In this document: positions 1 to 7,572 of the stretch, in pieces
How positions within the stretch are numbered: position 1 is the first letter of the stretch
How the letters are laid out: each line of letters begins with the position of its first letter
DNA from: Desulfovibrionaceae bacterium
Lineage (GTDB): Bacteria; Desulfobacterota; Desulfovibrionia; Desulfovibrionales; Desulfovibrionaceae
DNA length: 36,440 nt
Direction of reading: 5' to 3'
Assembly (NCBI GenBank): GCA_015233395.1
Contig: JADFXV010000027.1
Location: forward strand, 1-36,440
Notes under the pieces: model-generated
Told to the model about the DNA's origin: nothing
Databases searched by the model: none
Seen by the model: the letters and a program-made list of their open reading frames with translations, nothing else
Position numbers and translations under genes: made by a program

Positions 1-1318
1 CGACCGCCCAGTCGTAGCGGAACTTGCACAACTCCGGGAACACGGTCTGGACAATCCGCCATACCAGCAGCCAGACGCCGATGTCCGCCCGGATCGCGCT
101 TACGGCCAAAAGGTTGCGGGTCCAGAGGTAGTGCTTGGCCGGATCGAGCTTGCCGTAAAACGGCAGGTGCCAGACGCCGGCGCCGCCGGCCTCGACCAGC
201 GAGACCCCCATCGCCTTAAGGCGCAGGCCGTATTCGATGTCGTCGCCGAGCAGGAAAAAGGGCAAAAGCAGCCCGGCCCGGCGGGCGTCGGCCACGGACA
301 GGGCGAAAAACCAGAAGCCGCCGTAGTCGATTGCGCTCGGCAGGCACAATCCGTCCAAGGCCCGGGAGCCGGACGCGTCCAGGCGATGACGCAAAGGCAG
401 GACCCGCCAGGGATGGGGACCGGGATGATCGGCGCCGGCAAAGGCCAGGGCGCCGGATTCGTAAATCTGGGTGGGCAGTTCCCAATCGAGCATGGCGCCG
501 CACACGGCCACCGGACGCTTGGCGCGGCCAAGCAGCACAATCGCGCGCAGGACGGCCTCGGTGTCGATCGCGACGTCGTCGTCCATGAGCAGCGCGTGGG
601 TCGCCCCGGGCCGGGAAAAAACCTCCAGCAGGCCCCGGGAAAAGCCCCCGGAACCGCCGGTGTTGGGGCTCGGAATCAGCGTCACCTTGGGCGAGGCGAA
701 ATCGGCGGGCGCAAGCGTGCGGCCGTTGTCCACGACCACCACTTCGACCCCGAAGCGCGCAAGATCCGGGTCGCCGGTCAATTTTCCGGCAAGCTCGATC
801 ACCGAGCGCTCGCGGCCGAAAGTGCATACGACCACGGTCAGCGCCACCGGCCGGGCGGCGGCGTTGTCGAAAAATTCCCCGCCGCAAAACGAACCGCGCT
901 CGCTCAGGCAGCGCAAGCGGACATACACCCGGCCGAGTTGTTCGTCCGGGCGAGGCGCGGGCACGTCCAGCACGGCCGGTTGCATGCCCTCGAAAACGGC
1001 CCGGGCGAGCTCGCGCGGCTCACAACCGAAGCCGCGCCGCCAGAGCGCGACCTCGAAGCGGCCGGTGAGCCGCAGTCTGACGCGCACGTCGCCCAGCTCG
1101 CAAAGCGCGCGCAGGCGGCCCTCCGGCAGGGCGTTGAAATAAGAGTCGCCGTCGATCTCCCCGCCCTCGGCGCAGGTGAAGCCGCCCGCGTCCCGGTCCA
1201 GGCGGACGTCGCCGCTGAGCCGGGCGTACAGGGGAAGATGGCGCGCCTGTTCGGGAAAGCGAAACCTGGCCAGGAGGTTTTCGCCGATCGCGCCGCCGCG
1301 CGTATCAGTCCTGTCCAT
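1..1318 (-). CDS. GlfT2-like galactofuranosyltransferase (GT2, GT-A fold), 3' end outside window
   Basis: The reading frame runs from an ATG at 1318 off the left edge without a stop (439 residues visible). Residues 1 to about 155 look like a beta-rich N-terminal domain. A GT-A domain follows, with TVVVCTFGRE near 161-170, a metal-binding DDD at 246-248 (LLMDDDV), an acceptor-side DDIEY at 359-363 and a WH pair at 383-384. The order and spacing match mycobacterial GlfT2 (DDD, then DD about 115 residues later, then a catalytic-region His 24 further on). GlfT2-type enzymes transfer galactofuranose from UDP-Galf onto a growing glycan, so a role in a surface polysaccharide is inferred. The start overlaps the stop of the upstream GT2 gene by 14 bp, indicating translational coupling as the last visible gene of the glycan operon. 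Another GT2 donor specificity is possible. Confidence 0.85.
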   Translation of the reverse strand, partial: MDRTDTRGGAIGENLLARFRFPEQARHLPLYARLSGDVRLDRDAGGFTCAEGGEIDGDSYFNALPEGRLRALCELGDVRVRLRLTGRFEVALWRRGFGCEPRELARAVFEGMQPAVLDVPAPRPDEQLGRVYVRLRCLSERGSFCGGEFFDNAAARPVALTVVVCTFGRERSVIELAGKLTGDPDLARFGVEVVVVDNGRTLAPADFASPKVTLIPSPNTGGSGGFSRGLLEVFSRPGATHALLMDDDVAIDTEAVLRAIVLLGRAKRPVAVCGAMLDWELPTQIYESGALAFAGADHPGPHPWRVLPLRHRLDASGSRALDGLCLPSAIDYGGFWFFALSVADARRAGLLLPFFLLGDDIEYGLRLKAMGVSLVEAGGAGVWHLPFYGKLDPAKHYLWTRNLLAVSAIRADIGVWLLVWRIVQTVFPELCKFRYDWAV

Positions 1319-2153
1319 CGAGCTTATGCCTTCTGGCGATACGCACCAGTTCGGAGGATTCGCGGTAGAGCCTGGCCATGTTGTCCGGAGTATGGTTGTC
1401 CACGGCGCGGTCGCGGTCGTGGACGCGCAGATTGACCAGCACCTTGGGGCAATGCGCGAACTTGGCCCCGTTCATGGCGAAGCGCAGGTACATCTCATGG
1501 TCCTGCACGGTCAGGTCCTCGCGGAAATAGCCGTATCGCTCGTGCAGGCAGCGCTTGTAGAGCTTGCCCACGCCGCACAGGTACCAGTGGCAGAAGGCGG
1601 CCTCGAAGGTGTAGTCCGGGAGCCTGAAACGCCGCAGGATGCGGCCGGCGTCGTCGACGATGTGCTGGTCGGCGTAGGCGAAATCCGCGCCGGTCCGCGC
1701 GAGCAGCCCGGCCAGCTCGGAGACCATGGCGGGCAACAGCAGGTCGTCGGAAGCGATAAAGGTGCACAGTTCTCCGGAAGCGGCGCGAAAGCCGGTGTTC
1801 AGCGCGGCGCTCAGCCCCCGGTTCTTCTCGTGGCGCAGGATCGTAAGCGAGCGGCCCTCGGCGGGGTAGCGAGGATGATAGATCCGCTGGACCTCTCCGG
1901 TCGTTTCGTCCAGGTTCGCGGCATAGGAAGTCTTTTCGCCGGCCACGGCCGCGAGATAGTCGTCGATGACCTGCGCCGTGTTGTCCGTCGAACCGTCGTC
2001 GACCACGATGATCTCCAGGTCCGCATAGTCCTGAAACCAGACCGAATCCAGGGTGATCGGCAGATACGCCCCCTGGTTGTAGGCAGGGACGACGATCGAG
2101 ACGAGCATTTCCTTCCCCCCTCGCCCGCCCGTCGGGCGGTTTTTCGCGCTCAT
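1305..2153 (-). CDS. Family 2 glycosyltransferase
   Basis: This 282-residue protein has a GT-A nucleotide-sugar fold: VSIVVPAYNQ near 18-27, VVDDGSTD near 50-57, the NRGLSAALN segment near 111-119 and the metal-site SDD at 135-137 (FIASDDLLLP). The C-terminal part carries DHEMYLR and an RVHD segment typical of polysaccharide GT2 enzymes. There is no membrane segment, so it should act at the cytoplasmic face. The chosen ATG at 2153 overlaps the stop of the upstream dehydratase (ATGA) and has GGGAGG about 10 nt before it. A second ATG at 2108, right before the conserved LVSIVVPAYN strand and preceded by GGAAGG, is equally plausible and would give 267 residues. Donor and acceptor cannot be read from the sequence. 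Confidence 0.9.
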   Translation of the reverse strand: MSAKNRPTGGRGGKEMLVSIVVPAYNQGAYLPITLDSVWFQDYADLEIIVVDDGSTDNTAQVIDDYLAAVAGEKTSYAANLDETTGEVQRIYHPRYPAEGRSLTILRHEKNRGLSAALNTGFRAASGELCTFIASDDLLLPAMVSELAGLLARTGADFAYADQHIVDDAGRILRRFRLPDYTFEAAFCHWYLCGVGKLYKRCLHERYGYFREDLTVQDHEMYLRFAMNGAKFAHCPKVLVNLRVHDRDRAVDNHTPDNMARLYRESSELVRIARRHKLDGQD

Positions 2154-3148
2154 GGGCACGAGGCCTCCCTGGCGGCCAGGGCCTGACGCTCGGAAGCGAT
2201 CATGGCTTTGACCACCTCGGGCATGGCCAGGCCGGCTTTCCAGCCGAGCAGCTTTTCGGCCTTGGAAGGATCGGCCAGGCTCGCGTGGATGTCCGCCGGC
2301 CGCAAAAGTTCCGGACGGCTGTCGACGTGGCGGGTCCAGTCCAGGCCGAGTTCGGCGAACGCGGCGGCCGTGAATTCCCGCAGGGAAAAACTGCGCCCGG
2401 TGGCGATGACGAAGTCCTCGGGCGCGTCCAACTGGAGAATGGCCCACATGGCTTCCACGTATTCCGGGGCCCAGCCCCAGTCGCGCACCACGTCGATGTT
2501 GCCCAGGCTCAGGCGCTCGCCCGAACCGGCGGCGATGCGGCAGGCGGTGGAGACGATCTTGCGGGTGACGAAACGCTCGGGCCGCAGGGGCGATTCGTGG
2601 TTGAACAGGATGCCCGAGCAGGCGAAAAGCCCGTAGGCTTCGCGGTAGTTGGCCAGGGCCCAGAAGGCGGCCGCCTTGGCCACGGCGTAAGGGCTGCGGG
2701 GCTGAAAGGGCGCGGTTTCGCCGGCCGGGACGGCCGTGTCGCCGAAACACTCCGAGGAGCAGGCGTTGTAGAAGCGGATGGGCCGCCCGAGCAGGCGCAT
2801 GAGTTCGAGCAAGTGGTAATTAGCCACGGCCACGGATTCGAACGTTTCCAGGGGCTGCTCGAAGGACAGGCCGACCGAGCTTTGTCCGGCCAGGTTGTAG
2901 ATCTCGTCGGGAGCGTTTTTGTCGATCACCTCCCATAGCCCCCGAAAATCCGTGAGCGAGGCCGAATGCACGCTCACCTTGTCCGCGACGCCAAGCGCCG
3001 CGAGGTTGGCCAGGGGCGTCCTTTGGGCGTCGCGGGACGTGCCGGCGACGGCGTAGCCTTTGGCCAGCAGAAGCCTGGCCAGATACGCGCCGTCCTGGCC
3101 GGTGATGCCGATGATCAGCGCTTTTTTAGCCTGGGGCGAAGTCTTCAT
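2150..3148 (-). CDS. gmd: GDP-mannose 4,6-dehydratase-like SDR enzyme
   Basis: This is an extended short-chain dehydrogenase of 332 residues. The NAD(P) loop GITGQDG lies at 14-20. The catalytic region has SSECFG at 131-136 and YxxxK as Y154/K158 (SPYAVAK), followed by NHESPLR, all of which are hallmarks of GDP-D-mannose 4,6-dehydratase. That enzyme makes GDP-4-keto-6-deoxymannose, precursor of fucose, rhamnose, perosamine and related sugars. The protein is about 40 residues shorter than E. coli Gmd, and the reductase or aminotransferase that would finish the sugar is not in view, so a related 6-deoxysugar dehydratase remains possible. ATG 3148 is preferred over the in-frame GTG at 3157. Its stop overlaps the next gene start (ATGA). 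Confidence 0.85.
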   Translation of the reverse strand: MKTSPQAKKALIIGITGQDGAYLARLLLAKGYAVAGTSRDAQRTPLANLAALGVADKVSVHSASLTDFRGLWEVIDKNAPDEIYNLAGQSSVGLSFEQPLETFESVAVANYHLLELMRLLGRPIRFYNACSSECFGDTAVPAGETAPFQPRSPYAVAKAAAFWALANYREAYGLFACSGILFNHESPLRPERFVTRKIVSTACRIAAGSGERLSLGNIDVVRDWGWAPEYVEAMWAILQLDAPEDFVIATGRSFSLREFTAAAFAELGLDWTRHVDSRPELLRPADIHASLADPSKAEKLLGWKAGLAMPEVVKAMIASERQALAAREASCP

Positions 3149-3209
3149 GGAGCGCACTCGAAATGATGGTTCGTCCGTTTTGCGGGTATCGCGGCCGCGC
3201 GCCCAAACG

Positions 3210-4874
3210 TCACGCCAGATACCTGTTTTCCGCGAGATAATCGATCACCCGCCGCGCCGTTTCGATGACGTCGCAAGCGGTCGTGTCCAGGACGATTTCC
3301 GCCGCTTGCGGCGGCTCGTAGGGGGCGTCGATGCCGGTCACGCCGGTCATTTTTCCGGCCCGGGCCTTGGCGTAGATGCCCTTGCGGTCGCGCCGCTCGC
3401 AGACCGCAAGCGGCGTGGACAGGTACACCTCGATAAATCCCCCGTAGGCCTCGACCTGCTCCCGGGCCGCCCGGCGCGCGTCCCGGTAGGGGGCGATGGG
3501 CGCGCAAATGGCGATGCCACGGTTTTTCGTGATTTCCCCGGCGACGAACCCTATCCGCTTGATGTTGAGAAAGCGGTGTTCCTGGGAGAAGGTCAGTTCG
3601 CTGGACAGATTTTTGCGCACGATGTCGCCGTCGAGCAAGCTCACCGGGCGGTCGCCGAGTTCCATGAATTTCACGTATAAAAGCTTGGCCAGGGTGGATT
3701 TTCCCGCGCCGGAAAGCCCGGTGATGAACACGGTGAAGCCCTGCCCGCTCCGGGGAGGATAGGCGCGGCGCAGCTCGGCCTCGATCTCCGGCAGGAGACA
3801 GCGCGCGGGAACCGGCTCGTCGAAATCCAGGCGCCTTTTCAAGGCGGCGGCGCCGAGGAACGTTTCCTCCGGATAGGCCTCCTGTTCCGGGGACACGGGC
3901 GCGATGCCGATTTCGCGCGCCGGTCCGGCCATGGCCGCAAGCGTTTCGCCCGGGGCGTAGAATGGGATCTGGCCGCTTTCCCCGAACGGATCGAGGCGGC
4001 GCTCGTCGATCAGGGTGTGCGTGCAGCCGTAATTTGCATGCACGATCGCTTCCAGCAGCGCCTGCCTGGGGCCGGCCGCGCGCACGCGCAGGGGCGCGAG
4101 GACGAGTGCGGCCAAGTCGCCCGGAAACCGCTCGATGAAACGTTTGCAACACCTGACCCGGGTGAAATGTTCCGGATTGCCGAGCAGGCTCTGGCTGACC
4201 GGCGAAAACAGCAAAATTTTGGCGCCCGCCCGCCCGGCCGCGTCCAGAAGCATCCGCTCGTCGGCGCATTGCGGCGCCCGGGAGCAGGTGAACCCGAGCG
4301 CCTTGCTCCAACCCTTGCGGGCGAAAAGACCGCGCGCCGCCCCGGGGGCCAGGCGCAACTCCCGGTAGTCGAAATGAAAGGGGGCATGCAGGCCTTCGAC
4401 CCGGCCGCCGAGATAAAATTCCCCGGTCGCGGCCAGGAATTTGTCCACGCCCGGATGCGCCCCCGGGTCGTCGGTTCCGTAGACGAGCCGGGCCTCGCGC
4501 CTCGGGTCGGGCCGCCAGATGTCCTCCACGTTCAGGACCGCCAGCATGAACCCTTCCTGGTCGCGCAGCGCAAGCAGCGCGCCGGGCTCAAGCCGGGCGC
4601 GGACGCTCGCGTCCACGTCCAGACAGATGGGCAGGGGCCAGGGACGCCCCGAGCCGAGCCGCTGCAATTCAAGGACGCTTTCGTAGTCGGCGCGCGCGTG
4701 GTAGCCGGCAAGAGGCGCGAAAGCGCCGTTCAGGAGAAGCTCCAGGTCGCACAGCTGGTCCGGGCTTAAGGTGAGCGACGCAAGATCGACCGCTAACGCC
4801 GTAAGCTCCTTGGCGCGCTCGGGGGTCGCCATGAGGCCGTGCGGGGAATCGTTGTCTGCAACCTGGTTGTCCAT
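3210..4874 (-). CDS. Fusion of degenerate ATP-sulfurylase-like domain with intact APS kinase
   Basis: This 554-residue protein has an N-terminal ATP-sulfurylase-type half (about 20-375) and a C-terminal APS kinase (about 379-554). The kinase keeps its Walker A loop (GLSGAGKST, 386-394), DGDIVRKNL, GFVAGEITKNRG and the APIAPYRDAR segment, so phosphorylation of adenylyl sulfate to PAPS is expected. The sulfurylase half keeps the fold landmarks AGPRQALLEAI and NYGCTH. However, where active enzymes have QTRN and HxxH it reads CSRAPQCADE (197-206), and the GRDHAG loop is DERRLD. Both catalytic histidines are gone. As first gene of a glycan operon it may supply PAPS for sulfation, or act on another nucleotide-linked donor, as shown for the APS-kinase-like Campylobacter Cj1415. 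The ATG at 4874 has AAGGG upstream; an upstream TTG (4892) and a downstream ATG (4832) are alternatives. Confidence 0.9.
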   Translation of the reverse strand: MDNQVADNDSPHGLMATPERAKELTALAVDLASLTLSPDQLCDLELLLNGAFAPLAGYHARADYESVLELQRLGSGRPWPLPICLDVDASVRARLEPGALLALRDQEGFMLAVLNVEDIWRPDPRREARLVYGTDDPGAHPGVDKFLAATGEFYLGGRVEGLHAPFHFDYRELRLAPGAARGLFARKGWSKALGFTCSRAPQCADERMLLDAAGRAGAKILLFSPVSQSLLGNPEHFTRVRCCKRFIERFPGDLAALVLAPLRVRAAGPRQALLEAIVHANYGCTHTLIDERRLDPFGESGQIPFYAPGETLAAMAGPAREIGIAPVSPEQEAYPEETFLGAAALKRRLDFDEPVPARCLLPEIEAELRRAYPPRSGQGFTVFITGLSGAGKSTLAKLLYVKFMELGDRPVSLLDGDIVRKNLSSELTFSQEHRFLNIKRIGFVAGEITKNRGIAICAPIAPYRDARRAAREQVEAYGGFIEVYLSTPLAVCERRDRKGIYAKARAGKMTGVTGIDAPYEPPQAAEIVLDTTACDVIETARRVIDYLAENRYLA

Positions 4875-4935
4875 GCCGCGATGCCCTTGCAAAATCCGTT
4901 CTCGATTTCCCCGGACGCGGCCCGGCCCGCCGCCG

Positions 4936-4980
4936 GAAAAAGCAAACGGCCGGAGGGACGTACGTCGCGGCCGGCCGTTT
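4936..4980 (-). terminator. Rho-independent terminator of the small lipoprotein gene
   Basis: The arms AAACGGCCGG (4944-4953) and CCGGCCGTTT (4971-4980) form a perfect 10-bp stem. Read on the minus strand the stem is followed by GCTTTTTCC. It lies just after the lipoprotein stop at 5001 and before the glycan operon start at 4874, so it separates the two units. Confidence 0.75.
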
Positions 4981-5000
4981 CGGGTGGGTTCAAACGCGCG

Positions 5001-5453
5001 CTACATCTTGTCGGAATAGATCGAGAAGACCTTCTTGATCGACTGGCCGCCCTTGGTCGTCACTTCCAGGGTCCAGTCGCCGGTGGCCATTTCGTATTCG
5101 TACTGGAAGGTGAACATGCAGTCGTAGGTTTCCCCGGCTTTCACGGTGTCCACCCGTTCGGTCTTGTGCACCACCTGGTTGCTGGCCGGATCGATGTAGC
5201 CCGGGGTGAGCGTCACGGTCTTCACGCTCATCTCCCCGCTCTGACCGGCGTCGAGCACCTTGAAACGGAATCCGAAGGTCGTGCCGAGTTTCTTGGGAGC
5301 GGCCTCGGTGGTCATGGCCAGGGCGCCGTTTTTGTATAAGCCGTAGTTGACGAGCTCAAGCTGGGGTTTGGGTTTTTCGCCGCCAAGCCCGAGCATGGAG
5401 CAGCCGGGCGCCGCAAGAACAAGCGCCAGAATCAAGAAAAGCAATCGTTTCAT
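5001..5453 (-). CDS. Small predicted lipoprotein of unknown function
   Basis: The 150-residue product begins with a lipoprotein signal (MKRLLFLILALVLAAPGC) whose lipobox cysteine is C18. The next residue is Ser, which by the E. coli rule favours outer-membrane sorting. The mature part is predicted beta-rich, with alternating hydrophobic strands such as FGFRFKVLD and WTLEVTTKGG, and resembles immunoglobulin-like small domains. It may belong to the DUF3859 group, but I cannot confirm that. The start at 5453 has GGGAG five bases upstream. Its upstream region is filled by the multi-hairpin repeat, and a strong terminator follows it, so it is probably monocistronic or reads through from the HD-GYP gene. 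Confidence 0.8.
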   Translation of the reverse strand: MKRLLFLILALVLAAPGCSMLGLGGEKPKPQLELVNYGLYKNGALAMTTEAAPKKLGTTFGFRFKVLDAGQSGEMSVKTVTLTPGYIDPASNQVVHKTERVDTVKAGETYDCMFTFQYEYEMATGDWTLEVTTKGGQSIKKVFSIYSDKM

Positions 5454-5480
5454 GGAAACTCCCGGATTCAGCCGCGAGCC

Positions 5481-5620
5481 GGACGCGGCGGTTATTAACG
5501 GGAGCAGAAAATTTCTTCATTTTCCTGCTCCCGTTTATTTGTACGGCCCCGCTCTTGGCGGGGCCAAGCGGCGTCCGCCGCTGGGAGCGTAAAGTTAAAA
5601 ACTTTACGCTCCCAGTAATA
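5481..5620 (+). repeat. Multi-hairpin intergenic repeat, copy A1
   Basis: After GGACGCGGCGG and TTATTAACGG there is a series of hairpins. The first pairs AACGGGAGCAG with CTGCTCCCGTT, capped by AAAAT-TTCTTC-ATTTT. The second pairs GGCCCCGC with GCGGGGCC. The third pairs GCGGCG with CGCCGC. The fourth is a 16-bp perfect stem whose strands start CTGGGAGCGTAAAG and end CTTTACGCTCCCAG (5581-5615). Copies B (15512) and C (22933) share the order and loop motif but have changed stems with pairing kept. It fills the space between the HD-GYP stop and the lipoprotein start. Confidence 0.9.
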
Positions 5621-5719
5621 TGAACGGAAGCGGAAAATTTCTTCATTTTCGCGCTTCCGCTTATGAGCGCGCCCCCCGCAAGGAGCGGGGCAAACGGCGT
5701 GGGCCGCGCCGCGCGCCCT
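5621..5719 (+). repeat. Multi-hairpin repeat, diverged tandem unit A2
   Basis: Directly after A1 the pattern restarts. An AACGGAAGCG...CGCTTCCG stem is capped by the same GAAAATTTCTTCATTTTC loop block, then comes a GCCCCGC/GCGGGGC-type hairpin (GCCCCCCGCAAGGAGCGGGGC). The first stem differs from A1 by paired changes (GGGAGC/GCTCCC becomes GGAAGC/GCTTCC). The terminal long stem is missing; instead there is GGCGTGGGCCGCGCC. Confidence 0.75.
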
Positions 5720-5724
5720 CGATA

Positions 5725-6807
5725 TCAACCAATTTTGTATTTGTGCTGGATTGCCAGGACGGCGTCAAGGTTGCCCAGAAACATGTCCAGGATCTGCGGA
5801 TCGAAATGCGCGCCCCGGCCCTCGGCCATGATCCGCAAGGCTTCCTCGTTGCTGAAGGCTTCCTTGTAGGGACGCTTGTTGGTGAGCGCGTCGAAAACGT
5901 CGGCCACGGCGCAGATGCGGCCGAAAATCGGGATGTCTTGGCCGGAAAGTCCGGACGGATAACCCGAGCCGTTCCATTTCTCGTGATGGGACAAGGCGAT
6001 GATCTCCCCGGCCTGGAGCACCTCCGAGGAGGAATCCTTGAGAATCTTGCCCCCGATCAGGGTGTGGGATTTCATGATCTCCCATTCCGAACCGTCGAGC
6101 GCCCCGGGCTTGAGCAGAATATGGTCCGCGATGCCGATCTTGCCCACGTCGTGCATCGGACTGGCGTGGACAAGCAGATCGATTTCCGTTTCGGAAAGGT
6201 CCAGGAACCGGCCCAAAAGCCCGCAGAAATCGCTGATGCGCTGGATATGGTCGGCGGTGTCCTTGTCCTTGTATTCCGAGGCGATGGCCAGGCGTTTGAC
6301 GGTGTCGAGGTGGGCCGCCTGGGTGTCGCGCTGCTGCTGGGCCAGATTGTCCACTGCCAGACGCAGGGCCTCGGTGCGCACGCGCACGGTTTCTTCGAGG
6401 TTGGCCTGGTAGATCTTTAAGCTGTCCTGGGCCTCCTTCATCTTGAGCAAAGAACCCATGCGCACCCGCAACTCGGTCATGTCCACGGGCTTGGCGATAA
6501 AATCGTTGGCCCCGGCCTCGACCGCCTTGAGACGGTCGTCGCGGCTGGAGAGCGCCGTGACCATGATCACCGGGATGTCGCGAGTGAAGGGCCGGGAGCG
6601 GATCCTGCGCACCACCTCGAAACCGTCCATATCCGGCATCATCACGTCCAGAAGCACCAGATCGATCCCCCCGGCGATCTTGTCCAGGGCGTCGAAGCCG
6701 TCCTTGGCCATGACCGGCTCGTGGCCGAGCTTGGAGAGCATCTTCTCCAATAGGATGCGGTTGACCTCCTCGTCGTCGGCGGCCAAAATTCTTTTGATCT
6801 CCGGCAT
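5725..6807 (-). CDS. Response regulator with HD-GYP output domain (probable c-di-GMP phosphodiesterase)
   Basis: The 360-residue protein has an N-terminal receiver domain (about 6-122) with acidic DD at 11-12, phospho-acceptor D54 and conserved K107. A helical linker of about 125-165 follows, then an HD-GYP domain. The latter has a complete metal and signature set: H187, HD at 219-220 in HDVGK, H248, HH at 274-275, and NGSGYP at 279-284. This class hydrolyses cyclic di-GMP in the cytoplasm under control of a partner histidine kinase; no kinase is adjacent. The ATG at 6807 has GGAAGG four bases upstream; a TTG one codon earlier is ignored. Confidence 0.93.
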   Translation of the reverse strand: MPEIKRILAADDEEVNRILLEKMLSKLGHEPVMAKDGFDALDKIAGGIDLVLLDVMMPDMDGFEVVRRIRSRPFTRDIPVIMVTALSSRDDRLKAVEAGANDFIAKPVDMTELRVRMGSLLKMKEAQDSLKIYQANLEETVRVRTEALRLAVDNLAQQQRDTQAAHLDTVKRLAIASEYKDKDTADHIQRISDFCGLLGRFLDLSETEIDLLVHASPMHDVGKIGIADHILLKPGALDGSEWEIMKSHTLIGGKILKDSSSEVLQAGEIIALSHHEKWNGSGYPSGLSGQDIPIFGRICAVADVFDALTNKRPYKEAFSNEEALRIMAEGRGAHFDPQILDMFLGNLDAVLAIQHKYKIG

Positions 6808-6906
6808 CAATCCTTCCTTGATCCAAAATCCAAAGCAGATTTCTTCTTACGCTTGGGCGGCCTTGTCAAGATTGACTTTTCCGCCTGACTTTTCAGCCGC
6901 GTTCGC

Positions 6907-7383
6907 TCAGTCGCCGGCGAAGGCCAAATCCTGCAACGGCGTGCGGCCGGCGAAAAACGGCGCCAGGGCTTCGCGCTCGCCGGCGGCGATGCGCAGGCCG
7001 GAAAGCGGCAGGGGCCTCTCTCCGCCGCCGTAAAGAGAAAGCGCATGGTCGATGAACGTCGCCAGGACGAAACTCGCGCCGATGGCCTTGGCCTCGCCGC
7101 CGCCCTCCTCGACCACCCTGATCTGATGGTAATGCTTGACGCGGCTCGCGTCGGACAACATGCTGCCGGTCTTGAGCAGAGTCTCCTCTACCCGGGCCGG
7201 CAGCATGGCCGCCCATTGGGCGAGATATTTGACGAACATGGGCTGGATGGCCAGGTAGTGAAACGCGTCCACCTTGCAAGCCACCGACTGCCCCGGCACG
7301 TTCAAGATATACGGCGCCTGCCGGTAACGCTCGCCAAGCGCCCTGGCGATGCGGTCCAACGACTCGTTGTGATCGACAATCAT
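6907..7383 (-). CDS. Conserved-looking protein of unknown function
   Basis: I do not recognise this 158-residue protein. It has no signal peptide or membrane segment. It is mixed alpha/beta, with a helical centre (FVKYLAQWAAMLPARVEETLL, split over about 50-71), an HYHQIRVVEEG strand region and a stretch near the C-terminus that reads like a ligand-binding or regulatory domain (IGASFVLATFIDHAL). The start at 7383 is well supported by GGAGG six bases upstream. It sits about 100 bp before the HD-GYP gene on the same strand, so co-transcription is possible. The 190-bp hairpin tract upstream separates it from the radical SAM gene. Confidence 0.7.
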   Translation of the reverse strand: MIVDHNESLDRIARALGERYRQAPYILNVPGQSVACKVDAFHYLAIQPMFVKYLAQWAAMLPARVEETLLKTGSMLSDASRVKHYHQIRVVEEGGGEAKAIGASFVLATFIDHALSLYGGGERPLPLSGLRIAAGEREALAPFFAGRTPLQDLAFAGD

Positions 7384-7412
7384 CGCGCCTCCTTTGATCG
7401 GACGGAAGAAGA

Positions 7413-7571
7413 CCAGGGGCTGCGCCCCTGGACCCCGCCCGGGGGCGATGATCGCCCCCGGACCCCCACGTCAGGGGCAGGGCCGCGCCCCCCTACCGAG
7501 GGGGTCCGGGGGGGATCATCCCCCCCGGTGGGTTGGGGGTCCAGGGGGAAGGGCTACGCCCTTCCCCCTGG
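7413..7571. repeat. Tract of GC-rich perfect hairpins
   Basis: Four strong inverted repeats occur in 160 bp: CCAGGGGC/GCCCCTGG (7413-7431), CCGGGGGCGAT/ATCGCCCCCGG (7439-7461), a CCGGGGGGGAT/ATCCCCCCCGG-type palindrome (about 7507-7529) and CCAGGGGGAAGGGC/GCCCTTCCCCCTGG (7541-7571, 14 bp, loop TAC). The second hairpin is identical to 30728-30750. The last one begins two bases after the radical SAM stop codon and may end or protect that transcript. Confidence 0.85.
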
Positions 7572-7572
7572 A

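Noticed and set aside
131-2186. Plus-strand frames at 131-1435 and 1176-2186
   Set aside because: The minus strand here encodes two clear glycosyltransferases; one was easy to miss only because its stop lies outside the window.
3210-4874. Dissimilatory ATP sulfurylase (Sat) of sulfate respiration
   Set aside because: The catalytic QTRN and HxxH motifs are missing and an APS kinase is fused; sulfate respiration uses APS directly and a separate active Sat.
5481-5719. CRISPR array
   Set aside because: There are only two related units with internal hairpins, no regular short repeats with unique spacers, and no cas genes in the window.
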